Shown here: one piece after another, positions 45,621-55,770 of the stretch
How the letters are laid out: the number at the start of each line of letters is the position of its first letter
How positions within the stretch are numbered: the first letter of the stretch is position 1
Source: Hymenobacter metallicola
GTDB taxonomy: Bacteria; Bacteroidota; Bacteroidia; Cytophagales; Hymenobacteraceae
Reading direction: 5' to 3'
Length of the DNA stretch: 64,000 bases
NCBI RefSeq assembly: GCF_004745645.1
Contig: NZ_SRMB01000004.1
Location: 310,001 to 374,000 of the forward strand
Made by a program: the position numbers and the translations under genes
The notes under the pieces: model-generated
Database searches by the model: none
Told to the model about the DNA's origin: nothing
The model's input: only the letters and a program-made list of their open reading frames with translations

Positions 45621-48335
45621 TTAGTCTATACTCACTGAATTACCGGTTAGCGTCAGATTGGCCTGCACTACACTTTTCCGGGCTACGGCTTGGCTGAGGG
45701 GTTGGCCGCCACCGGCGAAAAGCTGCACCTTGCCCGGCTGCTGGGCGCGCTGGCCCTGCGGGTTGAGCATGGAAAGCTGGCGGGGCGTGAGGGTGAACTG
45801 CACGGTCTGCTTCTCCCCCGCCTGCAGCGGCACGCGGCGGAAGCCTTCCAGGGCGTGCAACGCCACCCGGCCCCGGGCGTCGGGGTGGCGCACGTAGAGC
45901 TGCACCACTTCGTCGCCGGCCCGCGTGCCGGTGTTTTGTACGTCGACGCTGACGGTTACGGGCTGGCCGGTGGCGGCGGTGGCGGGTACTTTCAGGTTGC
46001 TATACTGGAAAGTAGTGTAGCTTAGACCGTGGCCGAAGGGAAACAGCGGCGTGCCCTGGAAGTAGCGGTAGGTGCGGCCGGCCATGTCGTAGTTGTCGAA
46101 GGGCGGCAGCTGGCTTTCCGACTTGTAGAATGTGACCGGCAGGCGGCCGGCGGGGTTGTAGTCGCCGAAGAGCACGTCGGCCAGGGCCGTGCCGGTAGCT
46201 TGCCCCCCGTACCAGCTGTTAATAATGGCCGGCACGTTCTGGGCTTCCCAGGGGCAGCCGATGGCGCTGCCGGTCATCATCACAAACACCACCGGCTTTC
46301 CCGTGCTGTGCAACACTTTCAGCAGCTCGGTCTGGACTTTGGGCAGGGCAATGCTGGTCCGGTCGCCGCCGCTGAAGCCTTCCACGTTCACCTTCATTTC
46401 CTCGCCTTCGAGCCGGGGCGAAATGCCGCCCACGAAAATAACCGCGTCGGCATCCTTCACCTGGGCCCGGATGTTCTGGGCATTCATGGGCACGACGTGG
46501 GCTCCGCTGAACTTAAGAATGGTACGGCGGTCCGTCTGGAGGTACTCTAGGCGCAGGTCGAGCTTTTTGCCGGCTTCCACCCGCATGATGTGTTGAGTCG
46601 TCGACACGCCCCGGCTTTTCCAGTTGTCGAGCACCAGCTTATCGTTCACAAAGAGCCGGTAGCCGTCGTCGCCGGTAATTTGCAGGGCCAGCTCTTCGGT
46701 TTTCTGTGGGGTGAAAGTGGTCTGGTAGCGGGCCGAAACGTTCTCCGAGAGCAAGCCCGGCACAATTTCCTGCTTCACGTTGGCCAGGTACCGGTCGAGG
46801 CTGGCTTCCTGCCGGGTGGCCACCGGCTGGCCTTCCAGGTTGGTGCCCTTGTAATACTCGGCCTTGAAGCCCGGCTGCCCGTTGTAGGCCAGGCGTTGGT
46901 TGATGTCAAAGGTTTCGTAAACGATGTTGCTGGCGTAGTCGACGCCCTGCATATACACCACCTGGGTGCCGGGGCCAACTTTGGCCCGGATGCCTTCCAG
47001 CGGGGTCACGTTGTTGGTCGGGAAGCCGTTGTAATTGCCCAGCTGCACGGCGTCGTTGTCGGCGTTGGGGCCCAGCACCACCAGCTTCTTCAGGCTTTTG
47101 CGCAGCGGCAGCGTGTTTCGTTCATTCTTGAGCAGCACCACCGATTCGCGGGCCATGCGCAGGGCGTGCTGCTGGTGCGGGGCGCTTTCCACCACGCTCA
47201 GCGGAATCTGGGCGTACTTCACCCGCTCCACCGGGTCGAACATGCCCAGCTGGAAGCGGATTTTGTAGAGCCGCTTCACCGACACGTCGAGTTGCTTTTC
47301 GGTTATCAGCCCCTTCTGCACCGATTCGAGCAGGGAGTTGTAGGTAAACAGCTTGCCGGTGGCGCACTCAATGTCGGTGCCGTGGAGCACGGCATTGGCG
47401 GCGGCCGTAGCCGCGTCGGGGTCGGTTTTGTGGTGCTGCCAGAAGTCGTTGATACCGTCGCAGTCGGAGGTGACGTAGCCCCGGAATTTCCACTTGTCGT
47501 AGAGAATTTCGTTCATGAGCTTGTCGCTGCCGCAGCAGGGCTGGCCGGCGTAGGCGTTGTAGGCGCACATTACGCCCGCCACTTTAGCATCGACTATCAA
47601 ATCCCGAAACGCCGGCAGGTAGGTGTCCCAAAGGTCATAGTCGCTGATCTGGGCGTTGAACTCGTGGCGGGACGGCTCGGGGCCGCTGTGCACGGCAAAG
47701 TGCTTGGCGCAGGCCGTAATCTTGAGGTACTTCGGGTCGTCGCCCTGGAAGCCCTGCACCAGGGCCTTGCCCATTTGGCCGGTCAGGTAGGGGTCTTCGC
47801 CGTAGGTTTCCTGCCCCCGGCCCCAGCGCGGGTCGCGGAAGATGTTGATGTTGGGCGTCCAGAACGTGAGGCCCTGGTAAATGCCCCGCTCGCCGCGGCG
47901 GGCGTACTCGTGGTGCACGGCCCGGGCCTCGTCGGAGGTGATGGTGGCCATGCGCAGCATAGCGTCCTGGTCGAAGGTGGCGGCCAGGGCAATGGCCTGC
48001 GGAAACACCGTGGTTTTCATGCTGGTGCGGGCCACGCCGTGCAGGGCCTCGTTCCACCAGTTGTAGGCCGGAATGCCCAGCCGGTCAATGGCCGGGGAGG
48101 CGTTGAGCATCTGCGACACTTTTTCCGGCAAAGTCAGGCGGCCCACCAAATCATCCACGCGCTGGTCGATGGGCAGGTCGGGGTTGCGGAAAGGCAGCTC
48201 GGCCGGGTTGATGGGCGCCGCAGCGTCGGGAGTGGCAGCTGGCGCGGGCGTCGTGCCGGCAGCACTCGGCTGGCGCTGACTGGAGGCGCACCCCATCAGC
48301 AGGGCCAGCCCCAGGGTTATTACAGAGTTCTTCAT
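45621..48335 (-). CDS. GH3 beta-xylosidase/glucosidase lipoprotein with PA14 insert
   Basis: 904 residues. The lipobox ALLMGC (C16) marks a lipoprotein. The GH3 barrel shows NEALHGVARTSMKTTVFPQ and the nucleophile D291 in GYVTSDCDGIND. The second domain includes RESVVLLKNERNTLPL and is interrupted by a PA14 domain at about 475-620 (FKAEYYKGTNLEGQP ... ITGDDGYRLFVNDKLV). A fibronectin-III-like domain ends the protein (GDEVVQLYVRHP). The SDC context at the nucleophile is more like beta-xylosidases than glucosidases. It is last in the uxuA-GH67-SDR-susC-susD-esterase-GH3 run, fitting xylo-oligosaccharide hydrolysis at the cell surface or periplasm (inference). Confidence 0.9.
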   Translation of the reverse strand: MKNSVITLGLALLMGCASSQRQPSAAGTTPAPAATPDAAAPINPAELPFRNPDLPIDQRVDDLVGRLTLPEKVSQMLNASPAIDRLGIPAYNWWNEALHGVARTSMKTTVFPQAIALAATFDQDAMLRMATITSDEARAVHHEYARRGERGIYQGLTFWTPNINIFRDPRWGRGQETYGEDPYLTGQMGKALVQGFQGDDPKYLKITACAKHFAVHSGPEPSRHEFNAQISDYDLWDTYLPAFRDLIVDAKVAGVMCAYNAYAGQPCCGSDKLMNEILYDKWKFRGYVTSDCDGINDFWQHHKTDPDAATAAANAVLHGTDIECATGKLFTYNSLLESVQKGLITEKQLDVSVKRLYKIRFQLGMFDPVERVKYAQIPLSVVESAPHQQHALRMARESVVLLKNERNTLPLRKSLKKLVVLGPNADNDAVQLGNYNGFPTNNVTPLEGIRAKVGPGTQVVYMQGVDYASNIVYETFDINQRLAYNGQPGFKAEYYKGTNLEGQPVATRQEASLDRYLANVKQEIVPGLLSENVSARYQTTFTPQKTEELALQITGDDGYRLFVNDKLVLDNWKSRGVSTTQHIMRVEAGKKLDLRLEYLQTDRRTILKFSGAHVVPMNAQNIRAQVKDADAVIFVGGISPRLEGEEMKVNVEGFSGGDRTSIALPKVQTELLKVLHSTGKPVVFVMMTGSAIGCPWEAQNVPAIINSWYGGQATGTALADVLFGDYNPAGRLPVTFYKSESQLPPFDNYDMAGRTYRYFQGTPLFPFGHGLSYTTFQYSNLKVPATAATGQPVTVSVDVQNTGTRAGDEVVQLYVRHPDARGRVALHALEGFRRVPLQAGEKQTVQFTLTPRQLSMLNPQGQRAQQPGKVQLFAGGGQPLSQAVARKSVVQANLTLTGNSVSID

Positions 48336-48377
48336 GCGCAGTGGTAGAGGTGGGTGGTTTTCAAGGTCAGCTTCCCG

Positions 48378-50312
48378 TTACTCCGCCTGGAACGACGAAG
48401 CCGGCAGGCCTTCCTTGTTGCTCAGGTTGGCGCCTTCGGGGTTGTCGGCCCAGGCGTAGCGCACGGCCACGGGGTTGGGCACCTGGTCGTTCCAGACCAC
48501 GACTTTGTTGCCCTCAATCTTGGCCTGGGCCCAGACGAACTTCTTATCGGGCCCAGCCACGGCGAAGTAGCGCAGGGGCTTGCCGTCTTTGGCCACCAGG
48601 CCGCTGCCGGTGCTGGTGAAGCTGAGCATAGCTTTGTTGCCTTTCACCTGCATGCTCTGGTACAAGGGCCCCGAGGAAACCACGTTTTTCTCGCCGTAGG
48701 CCACTTTCTGGGCGGCCAGGGCCAGGCGCTTGCCTACGTCTTCCTTGTTCAGGGGGTGAATGTCGTTCCACTCGCCCAGGTCCAGGGCCACGGCCATTCC
48801 GGTGTGGGGCACGGCCAGGGCGCGGCGCTGCCCGTCGCGCACGCCCGCCCAGTTGCTTTCCGTGGGCTGGTCTTTAGTCGCCATGAAGTTGGCCAGCTGC
48901 ACGTACAGGAAGGGCAAGGCGGGCTGCTGCCAGTGCTTGCGCCAATCCGCAATCAGGGCCGTGAGCAGGGGTTGGTACTCCTCGGGCTTCGCGGTGTTGG
49001 ATTCGCCCTGGTACCACAGCACGCCCTTGATGGCGTAGGGCAGCAGCGGCGCTATCATGCCGTTATACAAGCCGCCGGGCTGGTTTTGGAAGGAAACCGA
49101 GCCGGGAGCAGGCGGCGTAGCAGCGCCCAGCTTGTACTGCCAGTCGCCGCGCAGGTCCAGGGTTTGGCCGCCCGCCGTGAGCCGGTACTGCTTGTCGAGG
49201 GTGAAGCCGCCGCGCCCGCCGTTGTTGATGACGCGTACCACCAGCACGTTGCGGCCGGGCTGGAGCAGCGTCGCGGGCAGGTCGTACTTGCGCGGCGGGT
49301 ACTGGTAGCCGGTAGTGCCCGCAAACTGCCCGTTGATATACACCGAGTCACTGTCGACGATGGTACCCAGCTCGAGCCGGGCCGGTTTGCCCGCCATGCT
49401 GGCCGGCACGTTTACTTCTTTGCGAAACCACACCACCCCGTTCACGGGCCCCAGGCCTTGGTCGGCCCAGTAGCCGGGGATTTTCATGGTTTTCCAGTCG
49501 GCCGCGTTGTAGCTGGTCGCGTACCAGGGCGTGCTGCCCTTGGCTACGCCCTGGTCGGCTTGGCGCAGGGCCGTGTACCAGGCGCGGGAGGCGGCCTGGC
49601 CCTGCGCAATGGTACGAGCCACGTAGGTGCTGTCCTTCACTTTCTCGGCGGCTTGCTGGTAGTGCGGGAAAGCCTGCAGCGCTTCGGCGCTCAGCCAGGC
49701 CTCGGCCGGCGAGCCGCCCACGGCCGACCGGATCAGGCCGATGGGCACGTGGTATTTGTCGAAGAGCGTCTTGGCAAAAAAGTACGCCACGCCGCTAAAA
49801 GCCAGCACATTCTGGGGTGTAGTCATTACCCACTTGCCGCCCGCCACATCGGCTTTCGGCCCATTGAAGGCGTAGCGCAAATCGACGTTGAACTGCCGGA
49901 TCTGGGGGTTGTTGGCCTGGGCCACGACGTCGGGGTACTTGTCGCGCAGCCGCGACATGGGCGTTTCCATGTTCGACTGCCCCGAGCACACCCACACGTC
50001 GCCGACGAGCACGTCTTTCAGCGTGATGCGGTTGGTGCCGGCCACGGTCATTTCGTAGGGGCCGCCGGCTTTTAGCTTCGGCAGGCTGGTGCGCCACTGG
50101 CCGTCGGGGCCGGTGGTAGCCGTGGCCGTTTTGCCGGCCAGCGTCACGGTTACCTTCTCACCGGGTTTGGCCCAGCCCCACACCGCTACGGGGGCGTCGC
50201 GCTGCAGAATCATCCCGTCGCTGACGAGGCGGGGCAGGCGCACCTGCGCAACAGCCGGCTGCGCGGCGACCATAGCAAACAGCAGCGAGACTTTTAAGAA
50301 CTTGTTTATCAT
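48378..50312 (-). CDS. SGNH carbohydrate esterase (sialate O-acetylesterase-like, probable acetylxylan esterase)
   Basis: 644 residues with a signal peptide (ending QPAVAQ). The SASA/SGNH blocks are VWVCSGQSNME (nucleophile S113), GVLWYQGESN and a C-terminal DIHP (Asp-His). A jelly-roll insert (WFRKEVNVPASMAGKPARL ... VVRVINNGGRGGF) splits the catalytic domain, as in the CE20-like enzymes found in xylan loci (memory). In this context, removal of acetyl groups from xylan is the likely role; true sialate activity is improbable because no sialic-acid gene is present. It lies 42 bp upstream of GH3 and 356 bp downstream of susD. Confidence 0.85.
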   Translation of the reverse strand: MINKFLKVSLLFAMVAAQPAVAQVRLPRLVSDGMILQRDAPVAVWGWAKPGEKVTVTLAGKTATATTGPDGQWRTSLPKLKAGGPYEMTVAGTNRITLKDVLVGDVWVCSGQSNMETPMSRLRDKYPDVVAQANNPQIRQFNVDLRYAFNGPKADVAGGKWVMTTPQNVLAFSGVAYFFAKTLFDKYHVPIGLIRSAVGGSPAEAWLSAEALQAFPHYQQAAEKVKDSTYVARTIAQGQAASRAWYTALRQADQGVAKGSTPWYATSYNAADWKTMKIPGYWADQGLGPVNGVVWFRKEVNVPASMAGKPARLELGTIVDSDSVYINGQFAGTTGYQYPPRKYDLPATLLQPGRNVLVVRVINNGGRGGFTLDKQYRLTAGGQTLDLRGDWQYKLGAATPPAPGSVSFQNQPGGLYNGMIAPLLPYAIKGVLWYQGESNTAKPEEYQPLLTALIADWRKHWQQPALPFLYVQLANFMATKDQPTESNWAGVRDGQRRALAVPHTGMAVALDLGEWNDIHPLNKEDVGKRLALAAQKVAYGEKNVVSSGPLYQSMQVKGNKAMLSFTSTGSGLVAKDGKPLRYFAVAGPDKKFVWAQAKIEGNKVVVWNDQVPNPVAVRYAWADNPEGANLSNKEGLPASSFQAE

Positions 50313-50668
50313 GAGATTATTAAGCCATGGTATGGATTAGGCCCGTGGACAGTACCCCTTCATAAATAAGCTGTGACTTCAGAGCGAAATCACAGCTTAT
50401 CTGCACCATTCGGACAACGGGTACCCCTAGCGCGGGCACCCAGGGTTCTGCATTTTCCTGCTGCTCACGCGGCCAGTTTTCGCTGCAGAAGGGGCTAGCC
50501 ATAAAGCGTGGCAAGACCAGCTGCCGGTAGCCGGCTGGGAAGCCACACAAGCTGGCACGTACCAATGCAGCATGTACTTTTCCGGGCAGGCGACGCGTTA
50601 AGAAAACAGGGTAAAAAGTGTGGGGGCCCAATACGAGCCCCCACACTTTTTACCCTGTTTTCATCTGA
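50313..50668. other. Gap between susD and the esterase gene
   Basis: 356 bp without a gene. It holds the strong 26-bp stem (50602-50662) at the susD end; nothing else is recognised. No clear promoter for the esterase gene is seen. Confidence 0.6.
50602..50662 (-). terminator. Long perfect stem-loop directly after susD
   Basis: A 26-bp perfect inverted repeat, left arm 50602-50627 and right arm 50637-50662, with a 9-nt loop. The arm closest to susD reads GAAAACAGGGTAAAAAG on the minus strand. It starts 6 bp past the susD stop and can act as a terminator or protect the susCD mRNA end. Confidence 0.75.
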
Positions 50669-52621
50669 CTATAGGTAGCCTGGGTTCTGGTAAGCAGCTT
50701 TTTCCGCTGGTGATACATCCATCCGGTCAAGCTGAACCTGCGGAATAGGACGCAGGTAGTCAGTCGGCTTAATGGTACGCGTCACGGTTTGGGGCGTATG
50801 GTCGCCGTAGTTGGTTCCCCCGATACGGTAGGTAGAAGCCAACTCATTCCACTTTTGGGTCCGCACCAAATCATACCAGCGGTAACCTTCGGCATAGTAC
50901 TCCCGGGAGCGTTCGGCCAGGATGTAGTTGATGTCGATAGTAGCCGGGGTGGCCGCTATCATGGCAGCGCTATTATCCTGCACCTTAGCCGTGTTGTTGT
51001 TCTGGTCGAACCGCCACTTACCGGCCCGGGCGCGAATCACATTGATCAATTCCCGGGCACCCTGACCAGCCTTGGGGGTTGCGCCTTTTACAACTGCTTC
51101 GGCCGCTACAAAGTACAGCTCCGAGAATTTGGCAATGTTAAACGGACGCGTACTGCCAGCATTCGGCTGTCCTAAGCCGGAACCATTATCGGTCCGGTAA
51201 GGCCCAAGCTTCCACAGGCCCGGATACACAATGCGGCTTATGCCCCGCGGCGAAATCACATAATCCGCCCGACCGGGCAGCGTACCGGCGCCTACATTGC
51301 TTGCACCTCCTCCGGAGGGGTACGTTATAGGCGTAGTCGGTTCGGCATCCAGGAAAGTCAGGATCGGCTGGCCTGGAGTAACGGCCAGATTGTTGGCGTT
51401 GTACAAGGTTGCGTTAGCGACCCCGCCTTTGGGCCAGTTGCCACGGTACACGGTGGTGAAGGTGCCATCGTACCGAGAGTCGTTTGTCTTGTCGGCAAAG
51501 GTGGTTTCCACGGCGCCAATGGTGGGAGCCATCCGGTTCCAGGGGCGACCCAGCTGCTGAACTGCTTCCCGCTGAACAGACGATACAGGATTAGATCCGT
51601 CCGGATTGGCGGCGCTTCTGATGTTGGTATAGTTCCAAGTCATCATCCAGCCGGCAAAGTTGTCCGGGGCTCCGCCGCTACCAAAGGTCAGGCTGCCGCC
51701 GTTGTACAGCTCGCTGGACTCGGTGTGGTCGGCAAACAGCAGCATTTCCGTGTTGCGGTCGTTCGTGGCCAGATGTACATCATAGTACGTGGGCTGCAAG
51801 CGGAATGGACCGGGGCTCTCAATACCAGCCATTGCGACATCATACGCCTGCTGATAATAATACTGGGCGTTACGACCGGCAGGGTCGGTCCGGGTAGTTG
51901 CCGGATAGGTGGGAATATTATTCGGGTTTTCCAGCCACCAGGCATAGGTCAGGTAGGCCTTGGCCAGGTACAGGCGGGCCACCGTTTTGGTGGCGCCCCC
52001 TATCACCCGTGGAGTTGCCGGCAAGTCCGCAACTGCCTGCAGCAAATCAGGGAAAATTGCTTTGGTATAGACTTCCGGTACCGTATTGCGGACCGAGGTG
52101 CGGTACGCATTGGTGTTGAACTGCAGCTCGCCCGCCCCCAAATCCAGTGGCACCCCGCCGAAGGTTTGAACCAGCATGAAGTAATCGAAGGCGCGGAAAA
52201 ACCGGGCTTCGGCAACCAGGGCCGGCGAAATGGTACCTACGGCGCTGGCATTTTTGATAATACCATTAGCCGTGTTGATGTTCGGAAAAGCTGCCGTCCA
52301 CAATCTATCCGCCCGGCTGTTATTGGCATTGAGTGCCGCCCGGCCGGAGAAGTCCATGGCCAGAAAGTTCTCGTCGGCGTCCCGGCCATAGGTTACCTCA
52401 TCGGTACCCGTGAGGGTGGCATTGTAGTAGTAAGCGTCGCCGTAGATGTAGCGCAAGTGCGCGTACATGGAAGTCAACCCACCGTTCACGCCTCGTTCGG
52501 TCTGAAAGAATTCGGGCGTGTAAACACTCCGGGGCTCCTCTTCCAACAGGTGGGTGCATCCCGGCGCGGCCATCGTAATTAGGGCCGTCCCGATAAAGAA
52601 TTTTATATTGAAGCTTTTCAT
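50669..52621 (-). CDS. susD: SusD-family nutrient-binding lipoprotein
   Basis: 650 residues. The lipobox is AAPGC (C22), then THLLEEEPRSVYTPEFFQTE, the common SusD start. The TPR-rich fold includes FFRAFDYFMLVQTFGGVPL (80s-170s region) and RLYLAKAYLTYAWWLENP; the C-terminal RSREYYAEGYRWYDLVRT is the RagB/SusD signature. It binds glycans at the cell surface as lid for the SusC channel. It is 11 bp downstream of susC. Neighbouring enzymes indicate xylo-oligosaccharides as cargo. A long stem-loop follows the stop. Confidence 0.95.
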   Translation of the reverse strand: MKSFNIKFFIGTALITMAAPGCTHLLEEEPRSVYTPEFFQTERGVNGGLTSMYAHLRYIYGDAYYYNATLTGTDEVTYGRDADENFLAMDFSGRAALNANNSRADRLWTAAFPNINTANGIIKNASAVGTISPALVAEARFFRAFDYFMLVQTFGGVPLDLGAGELQFNTNAYRTSVRNTVPEVYTKAIFPDLLQAVADLPATPRVIGGATKTVARLYLAKAYLTYAWWLENPNNIPTYPATTRTDPAGRNAQYYYQQAYDVAMAGIESPGPFRLQPTYYDVHLATNDRNTEMLLFADHTESSELYNGGSLTFGSGGAPDNFAGWMMTWNYTNIRSAANPDGSNPVSSVQREAVQQLGRPWNRMAPTIGAVETTFADKTNDSRYDGTFTTVYRGNWPKGGVANATLYNANNLAVTPGQPILTFLDAEPTTPITYPSGGGASNVGAGTLPGRADYVISPRGISRIVYPGLWKLGPYRTDNGSGLGQPNAGSTRPFNIAKFSELYFVAAEAVVKGATPKAGQGARELINVIRARAGKWRFDQNNNTAKVQDNSAAMIAATPATIDINYILAERSREYYAEGYRWYDLVRTQKWNELASTYRIGGTNYGDHTPQTVTRTIKPTDYLRPIPQVQLDRMDVSPAEKAAYQNPGYL

Positions 52622-52632
52622 TTTGCGCTGTA

Positions 52633-55600
52633 TTAGAAGGTAAAGTTCAGGCCCACCAGGTAGGTGCGGGTTGCAGGCGAGTTAGTACCTATGGTCAACA
52701 GACGGGCTGGGACGCCGCCAGTAACGGCCACGTTCTGATCGGCGTACGAGTTGGTCTCAGGGTCCATGCCCGACTCTTTCTTGTAGGGAGAGAAGATCAC
52801 AAACGGGTTCTGGGCCGTGGCGTACACCCGTAGTCGGCTAATGCCGGTGCTCTTCAGCCACGCGTTGTTGTCGAAGTTGTAGCCCAGCGAAATGGTGCGA
52901 ACCTTCAGGTAAGAGGCATCGAAGTACCCCAGCGTGCTGCCATACTTGGGGTTGTCGCCGCTGGTCAGGCCACCGGGCTTAGGATATTTGGCTCCCGTGT
53001 TTTCCGGAGTCCAGTAATCCACTTTCACGTTGCCCCGACGACCGTTCATCAGGTTCAGATAGCCCGACGAGCCATACAGGGTGCTGTTGAGAATACCGCC
53101 GTTCTGGAAAGCACCTACTACACTCAAGTCAAATCCTTTGTAGGCAACACGGGTGTTGAAACCGCCCTGGAACTTCGGGGTCACGTCCAGGATCTGACGG
53201 TCTTGTGGGCCAATAGCTCTGGAGGGGGTACCATCCGCATTATAGCCGCCGGTGTATCTCACCTTGATCATCCCCACGTTTCCGCCGGGCTCCAGGATGT
53301 TCCGGTAGGGGTCGCCTTCCTGCCACAAGCCGATTTTCTCGTAATCATAGATGACGTTGATTGGTTGGCCTACAAACCACCAGTTTCCTTCATCCCGCTG
53401 CTGCTCGCCGGCCAACGACGTAATCTTGTTGCGGTTGGCGTACATGTTGAGCCCCGCTTCCCAGGTCCAGCCATTGAGATTCTCCAGAATCACCCCATTC
53501 AAAGACAGCTCCACCCCTTTGTTCTGGGTAGAACCGATGTTGGCCGTGTAGCTATCTACGCCCGAAGTTGACGGCAAGGGCAAGGGCAGCAGCACATCCT
53601 CGGTGTTGGTGACATAGTACTCAACGGTGCCCGAGAGGCGGTTTTTCAGGAGAGCAAAATCCAACCCGTAGTTCCAGGTTTTGGAGAACTCCCACCCCAA
53701 ATCAGCATTCGGCAGCTGGCTTACGAACAGGCCCGTCTGGTAATTGGTAGGACCAAAATTGTAGGGCCGGGTAGCCAACAGACCCAGGGTAGCATAGGGG
53801 TTAATAGCCTGGTTTGACGTAATACCGTAGCCAGCCCGCAGTTTCAGCATGTCGATAACAGGGATGCCCTGCATAAACGACTCTTTGGCCACGTTCCAGC
53901 CTAGCGACACAGCCGGGTAGGTTTTCCATTTATTTCCGGGGGAAAGTCTGGAAGAGCCATCGGCACGAACCGTGGCGGATACCAGATACCGGTCGTCATA
54001 GGAGTACATTACGCGCCCCATGTAGGACAACAGACCGAATTTCCGATACGGTTGTTCGTTGGGGTTTACGGTAATTTCGCCGGCGGCGAAACCCAGATTA
54101 TAGTACTGGAAGGCGTCGGAAGGAATATCCCGGGCCGCAAGTCTGGTCTGGTTGAAAACGTTATCCGAGGCAGAATATAAGGCCAGGGCATTTACATTAT
54201 GCTTCTCGGCAAAGGTGCGGTCGTAGGACAGAATATTTTCAATCGTCCAGTCTCTGGTAGCCTGGTTACTAACGGATGCCGTAGAAACGGTCGTGGGGTT
54301 CACCGCAGTAATTCCCTGGCCGGTGTAAGCACCGCCCTGGCTCTGCCGGTAGTTTGCCCCGAGGTTGACGCGATACTTCAAGCCCTCTACGCCGGGCATC
54401 TTAACCTCCGCAAACACGGTGTTGTAGGTGGCTATCGACCTGGTTTCACTTAACCATTTGTCGCTCAGGCTTTCTACTACGTCGCGGGTATATACCCACT
54501 GCTCATCCAAGGGCATGCGGATGGTTCTTTTCAGGCTCCCATCAGGATTATACGGATTGGCAATTGGCGAGGAGTTCAGGATGCCGTATATACCCACGTT
54601 GGAGCCCTCGGATAGGCTGTAGGAATTATTGGTCGTGAAACCCAACCGGATGTATTTACCAACGCCCTGGTCAAGCGTTCCACGCATGGAATACCGGGTG
54701 TACTGCTGGGTAGGAATTACCCCTTCTTCCTTGTAGTAGCCCGCGTTGAAGTTATAACGCCCGTCTTCAGTGCCCCCGGAAACTCCGAGGTTGTGGTTGG
54801 ATTGGATACCCGTTTTATACAACAGATCCTGCCAATCGGTATCTACATTGTCGGCCTCATCCAGGGCGTTCTTATACAGGCCGGCGGCTTTGCGCAGCTC
54901 AACAAACTCCGGCCCATTCATCATGGGGTATTTGGCGAAAAGTGTTTTTGCGCCGACGAAACTGTCGTAGGTTATCTGCGCTTTTTGCCCTTTTTTACCC
55001 GCTTTAGTGGTTATCAAGACTACGCCGTTGGCCCCGCGCGAGCCGTAAATAGCCGTAGCCGACGCATCTTTCAGGATATCCACACTCTGAATATCATTGG
55101 GGTTGATGTCGCCAATCGAACCCGGGAAAGGAATACCATCCAATACAATCAACGGGTCGTTGCTGGCGCCGAGGGAGCGGGTACCGCGTATCCGGATTTG
55201 TGTGGCAGCACCGGGCTGGGAGGAGGATTGCGCAAACTCCACACCGGGCAAACGACCTTGCAGCGCCTGAGAGATGTTAGCCGATGGCACTTCGCGTAGG
55301 GCCTCTCCATTGATAGAAGCCACCGAGCCAGTTACCGCTTCAGCTCTCTGGGTGCCGTAACCCACTACCACCACTTCGTTCAGGGCCTTCACGTCGGAGC
55401 CCAGAGTCACGTTCAGGGTAGTACCCGTCACCTCAACTTCTTTGCTTACGAAGCCTACTGCACTCAGTACCAGTGTGCTGCCCAGGGGCGCCTGCAGCGT
55501 GAAGGTACCGTCGGCATTGGACGAAACGCCGTTGGTGGTGCCTTTCTGCAGCACCGTCACGCCGGGCAGGGTTTCGCCGTTGTCGGAGCTGGTGATTTTG

Positions 55601-55731
55601 CCCGAAATGGTTGGGGTGGCTTGGGCCCAGGCCTGGGTAGGCATTAGCACCGCCCCAGCCAGGGGTAGCCCGGAGGCCACAAACAGCGGCCAGCTCAGGC
55701 AGAAGGCCGTTTTGCGTATTGGTTGATACAT
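52633..55731 (-). CDS. susC: SusC-family TonB-dependent outer-membrane transporter
   Basis: 1032 residues from MYQPIRKTAFCLSW (55731), chosen for its signal peptide ending near QAWAQ; a start 13 codons upstream is possible. Order: a carboxypeptidase-regulatory-like domain (ISGKITSSDNGETLPGVTV), the SusC hallmark LNEVVVVGYGTQ, a plug (SVDILKDASATAIYGSRGANGVVLI) and a 22-strand-type barrel ending TRTYLVGLNFTF. It imports oligosaccharides with SusD using TonB energy. Position behind uxuA, GH67 and an SDR gene indicates glucuronoxylan products. No SusE/F, ECF sigma/anti-sigma or hybrid two-component regulator is nearby. Confidence 0.95.
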   Translation of the reverse strand: MYQPIRKTAFCLSWPLFVASGLPLAGAVLMPTQAWAQATPTISGKITSSDNGETLPGVTVLQKGTTNGVSSNADGTFTLQAPLGSTLVLSAVGFVSKEVEVTGTTLNVTLGSDVKALNEVVVVGYGTQRAEAVTGSVASINGEALREVPSANISQALQGRLPGVEFAQSSSQPGAATQIRIRGTRSLGASNDPLIVLDGIPFPGSIGDINPNDIQSVDILKDASATAIYGSRGANGVVLITTKAGKKGQKAQITYDSFVGAKTLFAKYPMMNGPEFVELRKAAGLYKNALDEADNVDTDWQDLLYKTGIQSNHNLGVSGGTEDGRYNFNAGYYKEEGVIPTQQYTRYSMRGTLDQGVGKYIRLGFTTNNSYSLSEGSNVGIYGILNSSPIANPYNPDGSLKRTIRMPLDEQWVYTRDVVESLSDKWLSETRSIATYNTVFAEVKMPGVEGLKYRVNLGANYRQSQGGAYTGQGITAVNPTTVSTASVSNQATRDWTIENILSYDRTFAEKHNVNALALYSASDNVFNQTRLAARDIPSDAFQYYNLGFAAGEITVNPNEQPYRKFGLLSYMGRVMYSYDDRYLVSATVRADGSSRLSPGNKWKTYPAVSLGWNVAKESFMQGIPVIDMLKLRAGYGITSNQAINPYATLGLLATRPYNFGPTNYQTGLFVSQLPNADLGWEFSKTWNYGLDFALLKNRLSGTVEYYVTNTEDVLLPLPLPSTSGVDSYTANIGSTQNKGVELSLNGVILENLNGWTWEAGLNMYANRNKITSLAGEQQRDEGNWWFVGQPINVIYDYEKIGLWQEGDPYRNILEPGGNVGMIKVRYTGGYNADGTPSRAIGPQDRQILDVTPKFQGGFNTRVAYKGFDLSVVGAFQNGGILNSTLYGSSGYLNLMNGRRGNVKVDYWTPENTGAKYPKPGGLTSGDNPKYGSTLGYFDASYLKVRTISLGYNFDNNAWLKSTGISRLRVYATAQNPFVIFSPYKKESGMDPETNSYADQNVAVTGGVPARLLTIGTNSPATRTYLVGLNFTF

Positions 55732-55770
55732 TGGGTGTGGGAGTTTTATGGGTTTTGAAGTTTCTTGCAA

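Noticed and set aside
48354..50075. 573-codon plus-strand frame opposite the SGNH esterase
   Set aside because: Shadow; the minus-strand protein has SGNH blocks and a signal peptide.
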